59,634 nt of DNA from Bacteroidia bacterium (GTDB taxonomy: Bacteria > Bacteroidota > Bacteroidia > Bacteroidales > Paludibacteraceae): the NCBI GenBank assembly GCA_009929445.1, contig SAAL01000008.1, forward strand, positions 1 to 59,634, read 5' to 3'. The position numbers were made by a program, and so were the translations under genes. The number at the start of each line of letters is the position of its first letter. The first letter of the stretch is position 1. Positions 53,482-59,634 of the stretch are shown here, piece after piece. The notes beneath the pieces are model-generated. The model had not been told where the DNA came from and ran no database searches. It worked only from the letters and a program-made list of their open reading frames with translations.

Positions 53482-53764
53482 TTATTTTTAAGTGGTTAAT
53501 AACTTGATCCAACTGTTCATCCGATAAGGTGTTCAAATCAATATCAAAACTTTGTGCCTGTAGCTTCGGCACGCAATAGGATAGTAATTTTTCTACTATC
53601 TGAAGACGTTGCATCGGCTCAAGTGATTGCAGGTCCTGTTCAATGCTATCAATCTGCTTATCTACAATAGCATTGATTTTTAGTCTTAAATCTGCAGTGA
53701 TTTTATTCGGACTGCCTGCCGGTCTGCCGTTCCGGTTCCCTGTTTGTCCTTTTCGTTGTGCCAT
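53459..53764 (-). CDS. Terminase-small-subunit-like / DUF5681-type protein
   Basis: A 101 aa protein from the ATG at 53764 (MAQRKGQTGNRNGRPAGSPN). The Gly/Asn/Arg/Pro-rich opening KGQTGNRNGRPAGSPNKIT is the hallmark of DUF5681-like proteins and of many small proteins encoded before phage large terminase genes. Here no large terminase follows. The remainder is helical and ends DLNTLSDEQLDQVINHLKIN. It may be a DNA-binding packaging specificity factor, as phage satellites carry, or a general DNA-binding protein; the first is speculative. Its 3' end overlaps microprotein A. Confidence 0.65.
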   Translation of the reverse strand: MAQRKGQTGNRNGRPAGSPNKITADLRLKINAIVDKQIDSIEQDLQSLEPMQRLQIVEKLLSYCVPKLQAQSFDIDLNTLSDEQLDQVINHLKINDNDSNQ

Positions 53765-53848
53765 AACTAAATGTATTTGAATGTTATTTTCATATTCTAT
53801 AACTCTCACAAATTTATAAATTAAATTGATATTATTGTAATCTGATTT

Positions 53849-54178
53849 TTAACGCCAATTTTTTTTATAGTAATTTTTCCGATAATCAATTTTTTGATTT
53901 TTCTCGACAACTTTGAATTTGTAGTAAAAATTTAATCCTTCTTTATCTGCCGGCTTGCTCTCATACCTTCTTTGTGCTGCGATTATAAAAGCATCGTTTG
54001 AAACGTATGTGCCTAACCCGAAGTGCCGTTCAACTAAATGTTTGAAATGATACGAAGTACTGATAGTCCATTTGTTGCTGACTTCGGTACAAAGGTCTAA
54101 CCATTGGTTGCATAGTTCAATCTCGTTTTTGAGTTCAACCTCGAGCGGTATCTCTTTTTTATGAATATAATGTGTCAT
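53849..54178 (-). CDS. Hypothetical protein of the element (109 aa)
   Basis: Unrecognised 109 aa protein, basic at the C-terminus (KNQKIDYRKNYYKKNWR) and acidic in the first third (PLEVELKNEIELCNQWLDLC). The part HFKHLVERHFGLGTYVSNDAFIIAAQRR looks like a small helical DNA-binding unit. Lies between a large hairpin (54261-54354) and the terminase-like gene, with the same orientation as the rest of the element. Confidence 0.6.
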   Translation of the reverse strand: MTHYIHKKEIPLEVELKNEIELCNQWLDLCTEVSNKWTISTSYHFKHLVERHFGLGTYVSNDAFIIAAQRRYESKPADKEGLNFYYKFKVVEKNQKIDYRKNYYKKNWR

Positions 54179-54250
54179 ATATTTAATGTTTTTATTTTTT
54201 TTACTTTTCTTACTTGGTATAATTTTTAGTATAATTTTTGGTTTACTTTT

Positions 54251-54354
54251 CAGGTTAATATGGGTTAATTGGTATTAAGGTCACAGGTCACCCCCCCCTA
54301 TATATTAGGGGGGTGACTGACCTAACCTAATACCCTAACCAAATAACTAACCAT
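54251..54354. other. Large imperfect inverted repeat, candidate origin of the element
   Basis: Core GTCACCCCCC (54287 onward) and GGGGGGTGAC (to 54317) around TATATATTA. Outside it are GGTTAAT words and a tandem AGGTCAC AGGTCAC on the left and CCTAACC words on the right, which pair roughly with each other. It sits directly downstream of the helicase gene. The repeats could be iterons of a replication origin or a terminator/transfer structure; there is no T-run. Confidence 0.5.
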
Positions 54355-54373
54355 TTTCATAAAAACTGAATTT

Positions 54374-55897
54374 TTAAAAAGGAAAATTATCTTCGGTGTC
54401 CCGCCTAACCTCTGCCCCTAAATCCATTTTCGCCTGCTCTTCTTCTTTCTGCAGAACGTAATACTGTCCAACGGTATTTTTATGTACAAATCCCGCTTCT
54501 AAAGCGTTTTTAATATGCTTTTTAGCCATACTAACTTTTATATTGCATTTCTTTTCCACCTTATCAACTAAACCGGTATGCGAAATAGTCTTGCCTGCCT
54601 CGATTATTCCGCTGAATATCCCCTCGAGTTTTTGGCTTGCCGTTGTTTGCTCTTTTATTACTGTCAGTTCCGGCAGTATCGTTTCGGGATTAATCATAAA
54701 TGCAAACTCTTGCGGTGGTGCATTCCTGATCTTGCTGTAAGATACTTCGGTAATCTGTTCAACTACTTTCAGCGTTAACGCCAAACTTGCTTTCTCATAC
54801 AACATACTGCCTAAATGTCCACGAGCTTTTGCACTTCCAACGTTTTGGTGAATAACGCAACAGATGGCACAATTATTCCGGCTTGCCAATTGCATCAGAA
54901 TAGTAACCGCTTTCATACTTTCCTCAATGTTATTAAAGTCGTTAACCAAATCTTTCACATTGTCGATAAACACTACATCGGGTTGATACTTGCCGATACT
55001 TTTTATAGCAACTGCCATACGTTCTGCAGGTGTACACTCCCGCAACCCCAAAACAGTAAAGTTCGGAATGTCCGCTCTTTCATCTACTCCTGCCATTCTG
55101 TGCACCCTGCGTGCTACACGTTGAACGTTACCTGTACTTTGCTCTGTGTCGATAAACAATACTTTCACATCGAGGTTGATCGTATTGAAATGCAGACTTT
55201 TTTCTAAATCGTCACCGATCAATCCGGCTGTCATTGCCGAAACAAGAAACGTTTTTTTACTTCCCGATTGACCTTCGATAATCTGTAAATCCTTCCGGTG
55301 TAAAATCTCATCTTCATCACGATACAAAATCGCTTCGGGTTTGTCAAAGTCTAACCCTCTCGATATGATATATTTTTCAAAGGAATAGTCAGAATAAAAC
55401 GAATTCTCAATCGAAGTAAATCTATCTTTTCCGAAGGTCAAACTATCAAGTGGATCAAGCGTATCAATGTCGGTAATTATTTGCATTGCTGACAATACCA
55501 TTTCCCGCTTTGCCGAAACATCTTTCAGGTGAAATGCGGTATTCTGCAAATCAACTGTACTTCCAACGCTCCCCGAAATTGCTGTTAAATATATCACCGG
55601 CATTTCGGTAAATACTTCCTTTTCCTCTGCTGTCAGTTCACGATTGACCGACATACTGCTAATTATATCACCTTTGGATTGCAACCGCTTACAAGCTCTG
55701 AAAATCGCTTTGTTTGCTTCGTTGTAAAACACATCGGGGGTTATCGTTTCAATCCTTTCTATTGCATTGCTTTCTGTCAACAGACAGCCCAATAAATACT
55801 CTTCAGCGTTCGTGTCGCTTGGTGGTTGCTTGCCATCAATAGTAAATTGAGTGACCGGATCGTTATTCCATTTTTTATATTTCTTTTCCATCACCAC
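54374..55897 (-). CDS. DnaB/RepA-like helicase of the element
   Basis: A 507 aa ATPase. N-terminal DnaB-like domain (NAEEYLLGCLLTESNAIERI, about 27-135), then a RecA-like AAA_25 core with FIDTEQSTGNVQRVARRV and Walker B DVVFIDNVKDLV (near 304). The P-loop is degenerate: G-Q-S-G-S-K-K-T (near 208-215) has Lys where the second Gly of GxxxxGKT should be. A winged-helix-like C-terminal part (ISHTGLVDKVEKKCNIKVSM) follows. It probably drives replication of the excised element. Start at 55897 overlaps the previous gene's end by 7 bp. Confidence 0.82.
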   Translation of the reverse strand: MVMEKKYKKWNNDPVTQFTIDGKQPPSDTNAEEYLLGCLLTESNAIERIETITPDVFYNEANKAIFRACKRLQSKGDIISSMSVNRELTAEEKEVFTEMPVIYLTAISGSVGSTVDLQNTAFHLKDVSAKREMVLSAMQIITDIDTLDPLDSLTFGKDRFTSIENSFYSDYSFEKYIISRGLDFDKPEAILYRDEDEILHRKDLQIIEGQSGSKKTFLVSAMTAGLIGDDLEKSLHFNTINLDVKVLFIDTEQSTGNVQRVARRVHRMAGVDERADIPNFTVLGLRECTPAERMAVAIKSIGKYQPDVVFIDNVKDLVNDFNNIEESMKAVTILMQLASRNNCAICCVIHQNVGSAKARGHLGSMLYEKASLALTLKVVEQITEVSYSKIRNAPPQEFAFMINPETILPELTVIKEQTTASQKLEGIFSGIIEAGKTISHTGLVDKVEKKCNIKVSMAKKHIKNALEAGFVHKNTVGQYYVLQKEEEQAKMDLGAEVRRDTEDNFPF

Positions 55898-56127
55898 TGC
55901 AGTATTAAATGAATGATTAATACTGTCAATCCAACGGCAGTCACAACATCGAAAAGTGATAGTTTTTTTACGCTTTTCACTTTGAATGTCTCGAGCTCTG
56001 CTATTTTACGTTCTAACTCATCGATAAGTTGGTTATTATCAAAATAATAACTATCTTTGTTTGTCCTTTCGTCCGTACTAAACTTTGGAATGGGTAATCC
56101 TTCGGGGTTGCTCATTTCTTTTTTCAT
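55891..56127 (-). CDS. Small C-terminally anchored membrane protein of the element
   Basis: A 78 aa protein: polar N-terminus, a short coiled coil (NNQLIDELERKIAELETFKV), and a C-terminal membrane helix (LFDVVTAVGLTVLIIHLILQ). It starts 2 bp after the DUF3853 gene and overlaps the helicase gene, so these are cotranscribed. Tail-anchored topology suggests a membrane tether or holin-like role; unknown. Confidence 0.65.
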   Translation of the reverse strand: MKKEMSNPEGLPIPKFSTDERTNKDSYYFDNNQLIDELERKIAELETFKVKSVKKLSLFDVVTAVGLTVLIIHLILQW

Positions 56128-56129
56128 AG

Positions 56130-56417
56130 CTATTTCCCCCCTGATTTTTGGTTAAATAACTCCATTGCTTTTTCAGCATCAACTACGATTTTTCGGCCAT
56201 TTTGAGAAACGGCATCTTTGATAATCGTTTCTTTGTACCTATAAGCCGTTGCGTGTGATACGTTGAATAATTTCCGAATACCTGCCAATCCATACACCAA
56301 CCGTTTTTCGTTCGATTTAACAACCACATTCGGCTGTCTGTCCACATTGAGTAACTCCTTCAGCTGTCCAACTGTCAGTAATGCAATCGGGGTGCTGTCA
56401 TTAATAATTGCTGTCAT
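56130..56417 (-). CDS. DUF3853 family protein (DNA-binding, excisionase-like)
   Basis: A 95 aa protein matching DUF3853: PIALLTVGQLKELL near the start, then LVYGLAGIRKLFNVSHATAYRYK, a helix-turn-helix of MerR/excisionase type, and ends GRKIVVDAEKAMEL. The family is found on Bacteroidetes mobile elements near the replication helicase. It likely controls excision or transcription of the element. First gene of the DUF3853-membrane protein-helicase group. Confidence 0.85.
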   Translation of the reverse strand: MTAIINDSTPIALLTVGQLKELLNVDRQPNVVVKSNEKRLVYGLAGIRKLFNVSHATAYRYKETIIKDAVSQNGRKIVVDAEKAMELFNQKSGGK

Positions 56418-56667
56418 TTTTCTTTTGTATTAAAAATTTCGAAAAAGCATCAACCGCCACAAATCGGCTGTACTGAAATAGTTTGTGGTCTTTTCAGTCG
56501 CTTTTCCGATACAAAGATAAACACAATTGACAAAATTATACTATCAAAATACTGATATTCAATTACTTACATTCATTTTCAGGGGTCGCAATGGGTCGCA
56601 TATAAACACGAAAAAACCGACAAATCAACTGTTTATCGGTTTCGCTTCGGGGTCGCAAAAGTACGTA
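56418..56667. promoter_or_regulatory. Element regulatory region with GGGTCGCA repeats
   Basis: GGGTCGCA occurs at 56583-56590, 56593-56600 and 56650-56657. On the minus strand TATCTTTG (near 56510-56517) may serve the DUF3853 operon. AAACCGATA/TGTCGGTTTTTT (56611-56643) is a terminator for the integrase-254 aa unit. The repeats may bind the DUF3853 protein or integrase. Confidence 0.5.
56611..56643 (-). terminator. Terminator after the integrase/254 aa unit
   Basis: Minus strand: AAACCGATA, loop, TGTCGGTTTTTT. Separates the integrase unit from the DUF3853 operon. Confidence 0.65.
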
Positions 56668-57432
56668 TTATTTAAACCTACATTTTTCTAATCTTTGAAA
56701 TAGAGCATCGTTTAATCCGGTTTCTCTGTCATTGCTATCAACTTCAATTTTGAAAGCAGTGTTTGTCTGCTTTGGTTTCCAACCTCCGCAAAGTAATAAT
56801 AAAAAACTTCGTAATTGCGTCTTATTACCATTGTCATAATTCCAACTCATTTTTTTATCACAAATAAAACCATCTACGAACCACGTCTTGAACGTTCCAT
56901 AAGTACATTTGAATTCCTTCTTGAATTCCTTATGTACTTTTGTCGGGTCGTAATCTTTATAAATCTTATTTGCCGTAAATAGTGGTGGTGGTGGTGTCAT
57001 TCCTTTGCTTTCGGGTTGTAATCTGTCTTTATACTCCCGTTCAATCATATCAGTAAATTTCAGATATTGTTCAATTTCGTAACTGAAGATACTTTCATCG
57101 GCATAATAATTCAGTTTTTTATTCTCAATATCATTCAAAACTAAATCTACTTTCTGTCGGGGTGTACACGTATCAGGATTAATTTTGTTAGTCTTCAAAT
57201 AACCTACTACGGTAGTCGGTCGGTCTTGTTGTTCAACTGATACGTCTTCATGCAAAGTTTCATTTATCAATGTAAATTTGATATTGTCAGTAAATTTATT
57301 CAGGTCTTTTCTTAAATACTCCAAACTTTTTATATCAAAATTATTGGTATATTCCTGAATAAAATTATTCATTTCGCTTTCCGAAATGGTCTTACTATTG
57401 CATTCGCTTAAAAATTCAGTTAAATTTTTCAT
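56668..57432 (-). CDS. Hypothetical protein of the element (254 aa)
   Basis: Unrecognised soluble, charged, largely helical protein beginning 11 bp after the integrase stop, so cotranscribed with it. A PPPP run (residues about 152-155) divides it. The C-terminal half has KTWFVDGFICDKKMSWNYDN and LRSFLLLLCGGWKPKQ, which look like a conserved domain. It was considered as an RteC-like regulator, but the typical RteC features are not evident. Possibly a recombination or regulatory partner of the integrase. Confidence 0.6.
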   Translation of the reverse strand: MKNLTEFLSECNSKTISESEMNNFIQEYTNNFDIKSLEYLRKDLNKFTDNIKFTLINETLHEDVSVEQQDRPTTVVGYLKTNKINPDTCTPRQKVDLVLNDIENKKLNYYADESIFSYEIEQYLKFTDMIEREYKDRLQPESKGMTPPPPLFTANKIYKDYDPTKVHKEFKKEFKCTYGTFKTWFVDGFICDKKMSWNYDNGNKTQLRSFLLLLCGGWKPKQTNTAFKIEVDSNDRETGLNDALFQRLEKCRFK

Positions 57433-57443
57433 ATGTCAGTTTT

Positions 57444-58805
57444 TTATCGGTTAAACAATGTCATTGCTTTTTTCTTTTCGGCATCTGCTACATCGATATA
57501 AGGTTGCATACTTTTGTAATCACTGTGGCCGGTCCACTTCATCACTGTGTTTGGTGCAATACCTAACATCAACGCATTACAGATAAACGTCCTACGCCCG
57601 CAATGTGTGGTTAGCAGAGCATATTTCGGATAAACTTCATCAAATCGTTTGGCACCCTTATAGTAAGTGATTGTAATCGGGGTGATAAGTCCGCAAAGTT
57701 CACCAACTTGCTTTAAGTGATCATTCATCTTTTGGTTGCTTATCACCGGCAGAGCTTTATTATCGGGGTAAACTTCACCTGCATACTTCGCCAAAATTGC
57801 ACCTGAATAGTCATTCAGTTCGATTGTAAGCGTGTCATCTGTCTTAATGGTAGTGATGTTCATTTCACCGTTTTTAATGTCGCTACGCTTCAGATTTTCA
57901 ACGTCCGAATATCTCAATGAAGTGAAACAACAAAAACAAAATACATCACGTACTCGTTCCAACGCTTTCGCATTTTCAGCATCGATATTTTCAACGGTGG
58001 TGAAGTCAAATTTATAGACAGTCATTAATTCCTGCCAATCTAAAAAAATAACCTTCTTTTCTGCTTTCGGCATCTTTGGTGAAAAAGTCATATAAGCATC
58101 GGTATTGTTGTAACCTTCACCTTTCGCCCATTTTAAGAACCATTTCAGGAATGATATTTGTTTCTGAATGGTGGTATTACGCATTTCCTTAATATCACGC
58201 AAATAAGTAACATAAGCATTTAACCCATCTTTGGTGAACGTGTCAAAATTGAAGTTAGATTGTGTTTTTCCAAATCCGGTTAAGTGATTTTTTATACCTG
58301 CGAATTTTTCAACGGTGGTATCCTTCCAATTGTTGGCCGTGCTTTCCTTCGATACGAATTCATCAAAATAATCGAATATCGTTTTTATTCTTTCGGGGGT
58401 GTCGGGGGTGTCGGGGGTGTTATTATACCGGTGCCGGAATTGCTCAATGGTAGGAATAATATTTTTATCTGCAAAGTCATTGAATATACCTTCGATACGT
58501 GCCGTTGCGGTGTCAATCCGTGCGTTAACCTCCTTTGCAGTACGTTTTTTCTTGCCGTGCGAAGTGCCGTTAATACATCTTTGTGTGTCGGTTGACCATT
58601 TAGCAAGTTCCACACGTTCACCCAAATTGAAATTTAATACTCCTACACTCCATCTGATACGAATTCGCAATTTAGCATCGTAATTGTAGTATTTTTGTAC
58701 TCCTGCATTGTCGGTTTCGATAAAAGTATTATCGGCCGTTGCATCTGCTTTCTCCTTATCAGGGAAAAACAATACATTGTAATTTGATTTTTCTTGCTTT
58801 TTCAT
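57444..58805 (-). CDS. Tyrosine recombinase (integrase)
   Basis: A 453 aa phage-type integrase. Arm-binding N-terminal region, core-binding SAM-like domain (about 140-235), catalytic domain with Arg298 (TSLRYSDVENL), His401-x-x-Arg404 (HCGRRTF), His427 (GHSDYKSM) and nucleophile Tyr436 (PYIDVADA). It would integrate the element into tRNA-Ser. Codons 129-136 carry a tandem PDTPDTP encoded by a GGGGTGTCG-type 9-bp repeat (58400-58421), possibly variable in length. Own promoter at 58843-58874, adjacent to the right attachment site. Confidence 0.95.
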   Translation of the reverse strand: MKKQEKSNYNVLFFPDKEKADATADNTFIETDNAGVQKYYNYDAKLRIRIRWSVGVLNFNLGERVELAKWSTDTQRCINGTSHGKKKRTAKEVNARIDTATARIEGIFNDFADKNIIPTIEQFRHRYNNTPDTPDTPERIKTIFDYFDEFVSKESTANNWKDTTVEKFAGIKNHLTGFGKTQSNFNFDTFTKDGLNAYVTYLRDIKEMRNTTIQKQISFLKWFLKWAKGEGYNNTDAYMTFSPKMPKAEKKVIFLDWQELMTVYKFDFTTVENIDAENAKALERVRDVFCFCCFTSLRYSDVENLKRSDIKNGEMNITTIKTDDTLTIELNDYSGAILAKYAGEVYPDNKALPVISNQKMNDHLKQVGELCGLITPITITYYKGAKRFDEVYPKYALLTTHCGRRTFICNALMLGIAPNTVMKWTGHSDYKSMQPYIDVADAEKKKAMTLFNR

Positions 58806-58817
58806 ATCGAATTGATT

Positions 58818-58857
58818 TAGTCCCCCTTGTTTCTTATAGGGACAAATATAGGGACTA
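58818..58857. repeat. Right-end GGGACTA sites
   Basis: TAGTCCC (58818-58824), GGGACAA (58839-58845) and GGGACTA (58851-58857), overlapping the integrase promoter. Counterparts at the left end (52947-52980). Integrase binding here would also repress its own promoter. Confidence 0.6.
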
Positions 58858-58874
58858 TTTTCGATATACGCAAA
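58843..58874 (-). promoter_or_regulatory. Integrase promoter
   Basis: Minus strand: TTTG (58874-58871), 20 nt, TATATTTG (58850-58843). The -7 element lies between two GGGAC words. Confidence 0.7.
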
Positions 58875-58974
58875 TATATAACTATATATTTTGCTAGATA
58901 TATGATTTATTTTAAGTAGCTGTATTTATGATTATTAATACCTTATATGATTTTGATAAATTCTATCGGTAGAG

Positions 58975-58989
58975 CCTCTCTCTCCGCAA
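58975..58989 (+). repeat. Attachment-site repeat (right)
   Basis: CCTCTCTCTCCGCAA, identical to the tRNA-Ser 3' end at 52899-52913. Confidence 0.88.
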
Positions 58990-58998
58990 AATGTATGT

Positions 58999-59031
58999 AA
59001 AACGCTGTATATCAATAATATACAGCGTTTT
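58999..59031 (+). terminator. Displaced original terminator of tRNA-Ser
   Basis: AAAACGCTGTATAT, loop CAATA, ATATACAGCGTTTT then T-run, 10 bp past the right attachment site. Before integration it would have followed the tRNA-Ser directly. Confidence 0.75.
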
Positions 59032-59095
59032 TTGTTTTTTACTGCGGCAGTAATGCGGCGAAATCAAAAAGGCTGTAATAACAAATTAGTTCAGC

Positions 59096-59524
59096 TCACG
59101 GAGTGACGCCTTTTTTCAGGATTATATTGCCGTATTTGGCTGTTTCGCCTGTTACAACCACGGCAAAAGCTGATTTCGCTCTTTCGTAGAAATCAAACCG
59201 TTCAATCCTTTCGGGCTTCATGATAAGTGGATAGAATTGATTGATCTCATCCATGTAAGATTTCTCGACCGTCATGTTCAGTTCATCCCCTTTCACAGCG
59301 GCCATCATCACAACCGGATTCGGCACATAACTATCCAGCTCAAACAGTGGCAGGATGGCAGCCAGCAAATCGGGAATGCGAAGCCCGTCGGCGCGGATTA
59401 CCAGCGGATTAACAGCATAAGCCGGAAAATGTGCGTCGGCCAACACAATTTCATCGCCGTGACCCATCCTACAGAGCACAGCTAATAAATCTGGACTTAA
59501 CAGAGGTGATATTCCTTTAAGCAT
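59096..59524 (-). CDS. fucU: RbsD/FucU family mutarotase
   Basis: A 142 aa sugar mutarotase of the RbsD/FucU family, probably L-fucose mutarotase. [22 protein letters not shown] carries the family's catalytic His/Asp residues, and the C-terminal [20 protein letters not shown] is typical of FucU. It speeds alpha/beta interconversion before fucose isomerase. Its neighbours beyond the window are unseen, so the pathway context is open. Confidence 0.9.
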   Translation of the reverse strand: MLKGISPLLSPDLLAVLCRMGHGDEIVLADAHFPAYAVNPLVIRADGLRIPDLLAAILPLFELDSYVPNPVVMMAAVKGDELNMTVEKSYMDEINQFYPLIMKPERIERFDFYERAKSAFAVVVTGETAKYGNIILKKGVTP

Positions 59525-59634
59525 ATTCCTGTTTTATTTTTTTGGTTCTACTGGATTTCCTGTGAAATCATGTTTAAGTTACCATGAAAAAACAGGATTG
59601 CAATTCTAAAGTTTTCTGTTTTTCTATATCCTCT

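Larger units (their letters stand above)
52914..58989. mobile_element. Integrative element in tRNA-Ser, about 6.1 kb
   Basis: Bounded by a 15-bp exact direct repeat of the tRNA-Ser 3' end, with a tyrosine recombinase gene at the right end reading inward. Gene order on the minus strand: integrase, unknown 254 aa, DUF3853, small membrane protein, DnaB/RepA-like helicase, unknown 109 aa, terminase-small-subunit-like 101 aa, two related microproteins. No relaxase, coupling protein, capsid or tail gene. GGGACTA-type repeats near both ends look like integrase arm sites. The content (integrase, regulator, replication helicase, possible packaging-type small protein) resembles a phage satellite or minimal integrative element; which of these is inference. 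Confidence 0.85.

Noticed and set aside
56668-57432. RteC-type tetracycline-element regulator
   Set aside because: Position beside an integrase suggested it, but I could not recognise RteC motifs; left as hypothetical.
52914-58989. Complete prophage
   Set aside because: No capsid, portal, tail, lysis or large terminase gene; only a terminase-small-like protein.

Overview
The window is a chromosomal segment from a Bacteroidota bacterium, most likely order Bacteroidales. The evidence is direct: many promoters of the Bacteroidetes sigma type (TTTG, about 19 nt, then TAnnTTTG), lipoprotein signals with Bacteroidetes-style lipoboxes, a DUF4290 gene, a MurA with Asp in place of the fosfomycin-target Cys, a PorE-like type IX secretion lipoprotein, SusC-like outer-membrane receptor architecture and a DUF3853-bearing integrative element. 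Most of it is ordinary core genome: cell wall (murA), pyrimidines (pyrB, pyrI), one-carbon metabolism (glyA, thyA, folA), purines (purC), trans-translation (smpB), replication (dnaB), isoprenoids (ispE), translation (metG, tRNA-Met, tRNA-Ser), serine, asparagine and histidine enzymes, and an FtsE-like ATPase.

Layout. 0.3-5.5 kb: a plus-strand run (EEP-fold lipoprotein, DUF4290, murA, thioredoxin-like, YigZ/IMPACT, DsbA-family). 5.5-7.7 kb: the pyrBI region, with a strong promoter, a 42-codon leader reading frame that spans an intrinsic terminator (an attenuator layout like that of enterobacterial pyrBI), and a four-helix-bundle (23S IVP-type) gene lodged between pyrB and pyrI and flanked by inverted repeats. 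7.7-14.7 kb: flavin reductase, glyA, phoH, purC and an outer-membrane receptor, dotted with REP-like palindromes, several of which are translated as part of genes. 14.8-21.9 kb: smpB, a bifunctional nuclease and a nucleoside permease; then an AT-rich foreign cassette (frameshifted putative lipoprotein/hydrophobic peptide gene plus a small membrane protein) ending in an IS1182-type remnant; then dnaB and ispE. 22-29 kb: two secreted beta-propeller proteins, the radical-SAM/TIGR03915 pair, and a POT transporter.

29-43 kb: metG; a tRNA-Met with an aberrant T-loop next to a tRNA-like fragment; then about 9.6 kb given to two giant unknown proteins (1496 and 1673 aa, the latter with a twin-arginine signal) in one minus-strand unit, and a small beta-barrel protein. 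43-52.6 kb: sdaA, DUF1015, PorE-like lipoprotein, thyA-folA, asnA, hisIE, ftsE. 52.8-59.0 kb: a compact integrative element of about 6.1 kb in the 3' end of tRNA-Ser(TGA), bounded by a 15-bp direct repeat. All its genes are on the minus strand: tyrosine recombinase, unknown 254 aa protein, DUF3853, small membrane protein, DnaB/RepA-like helicase, and small proteins including one resembling the N-terminus of phage terminase-small-subunit-type proteins. It has no relaxase or capsid genes. The window closes with fucU/rbsD.

The best candidates for undescribed biology are the giant-protein pair, the tRNA-Ser element (possibly a phage satellite), the pyrB leader, the AT-rich cassette before dnaB, and the altered tRNA-Met locus. 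All functional calls come from reading the sequence and family knowledge; no database search was run.
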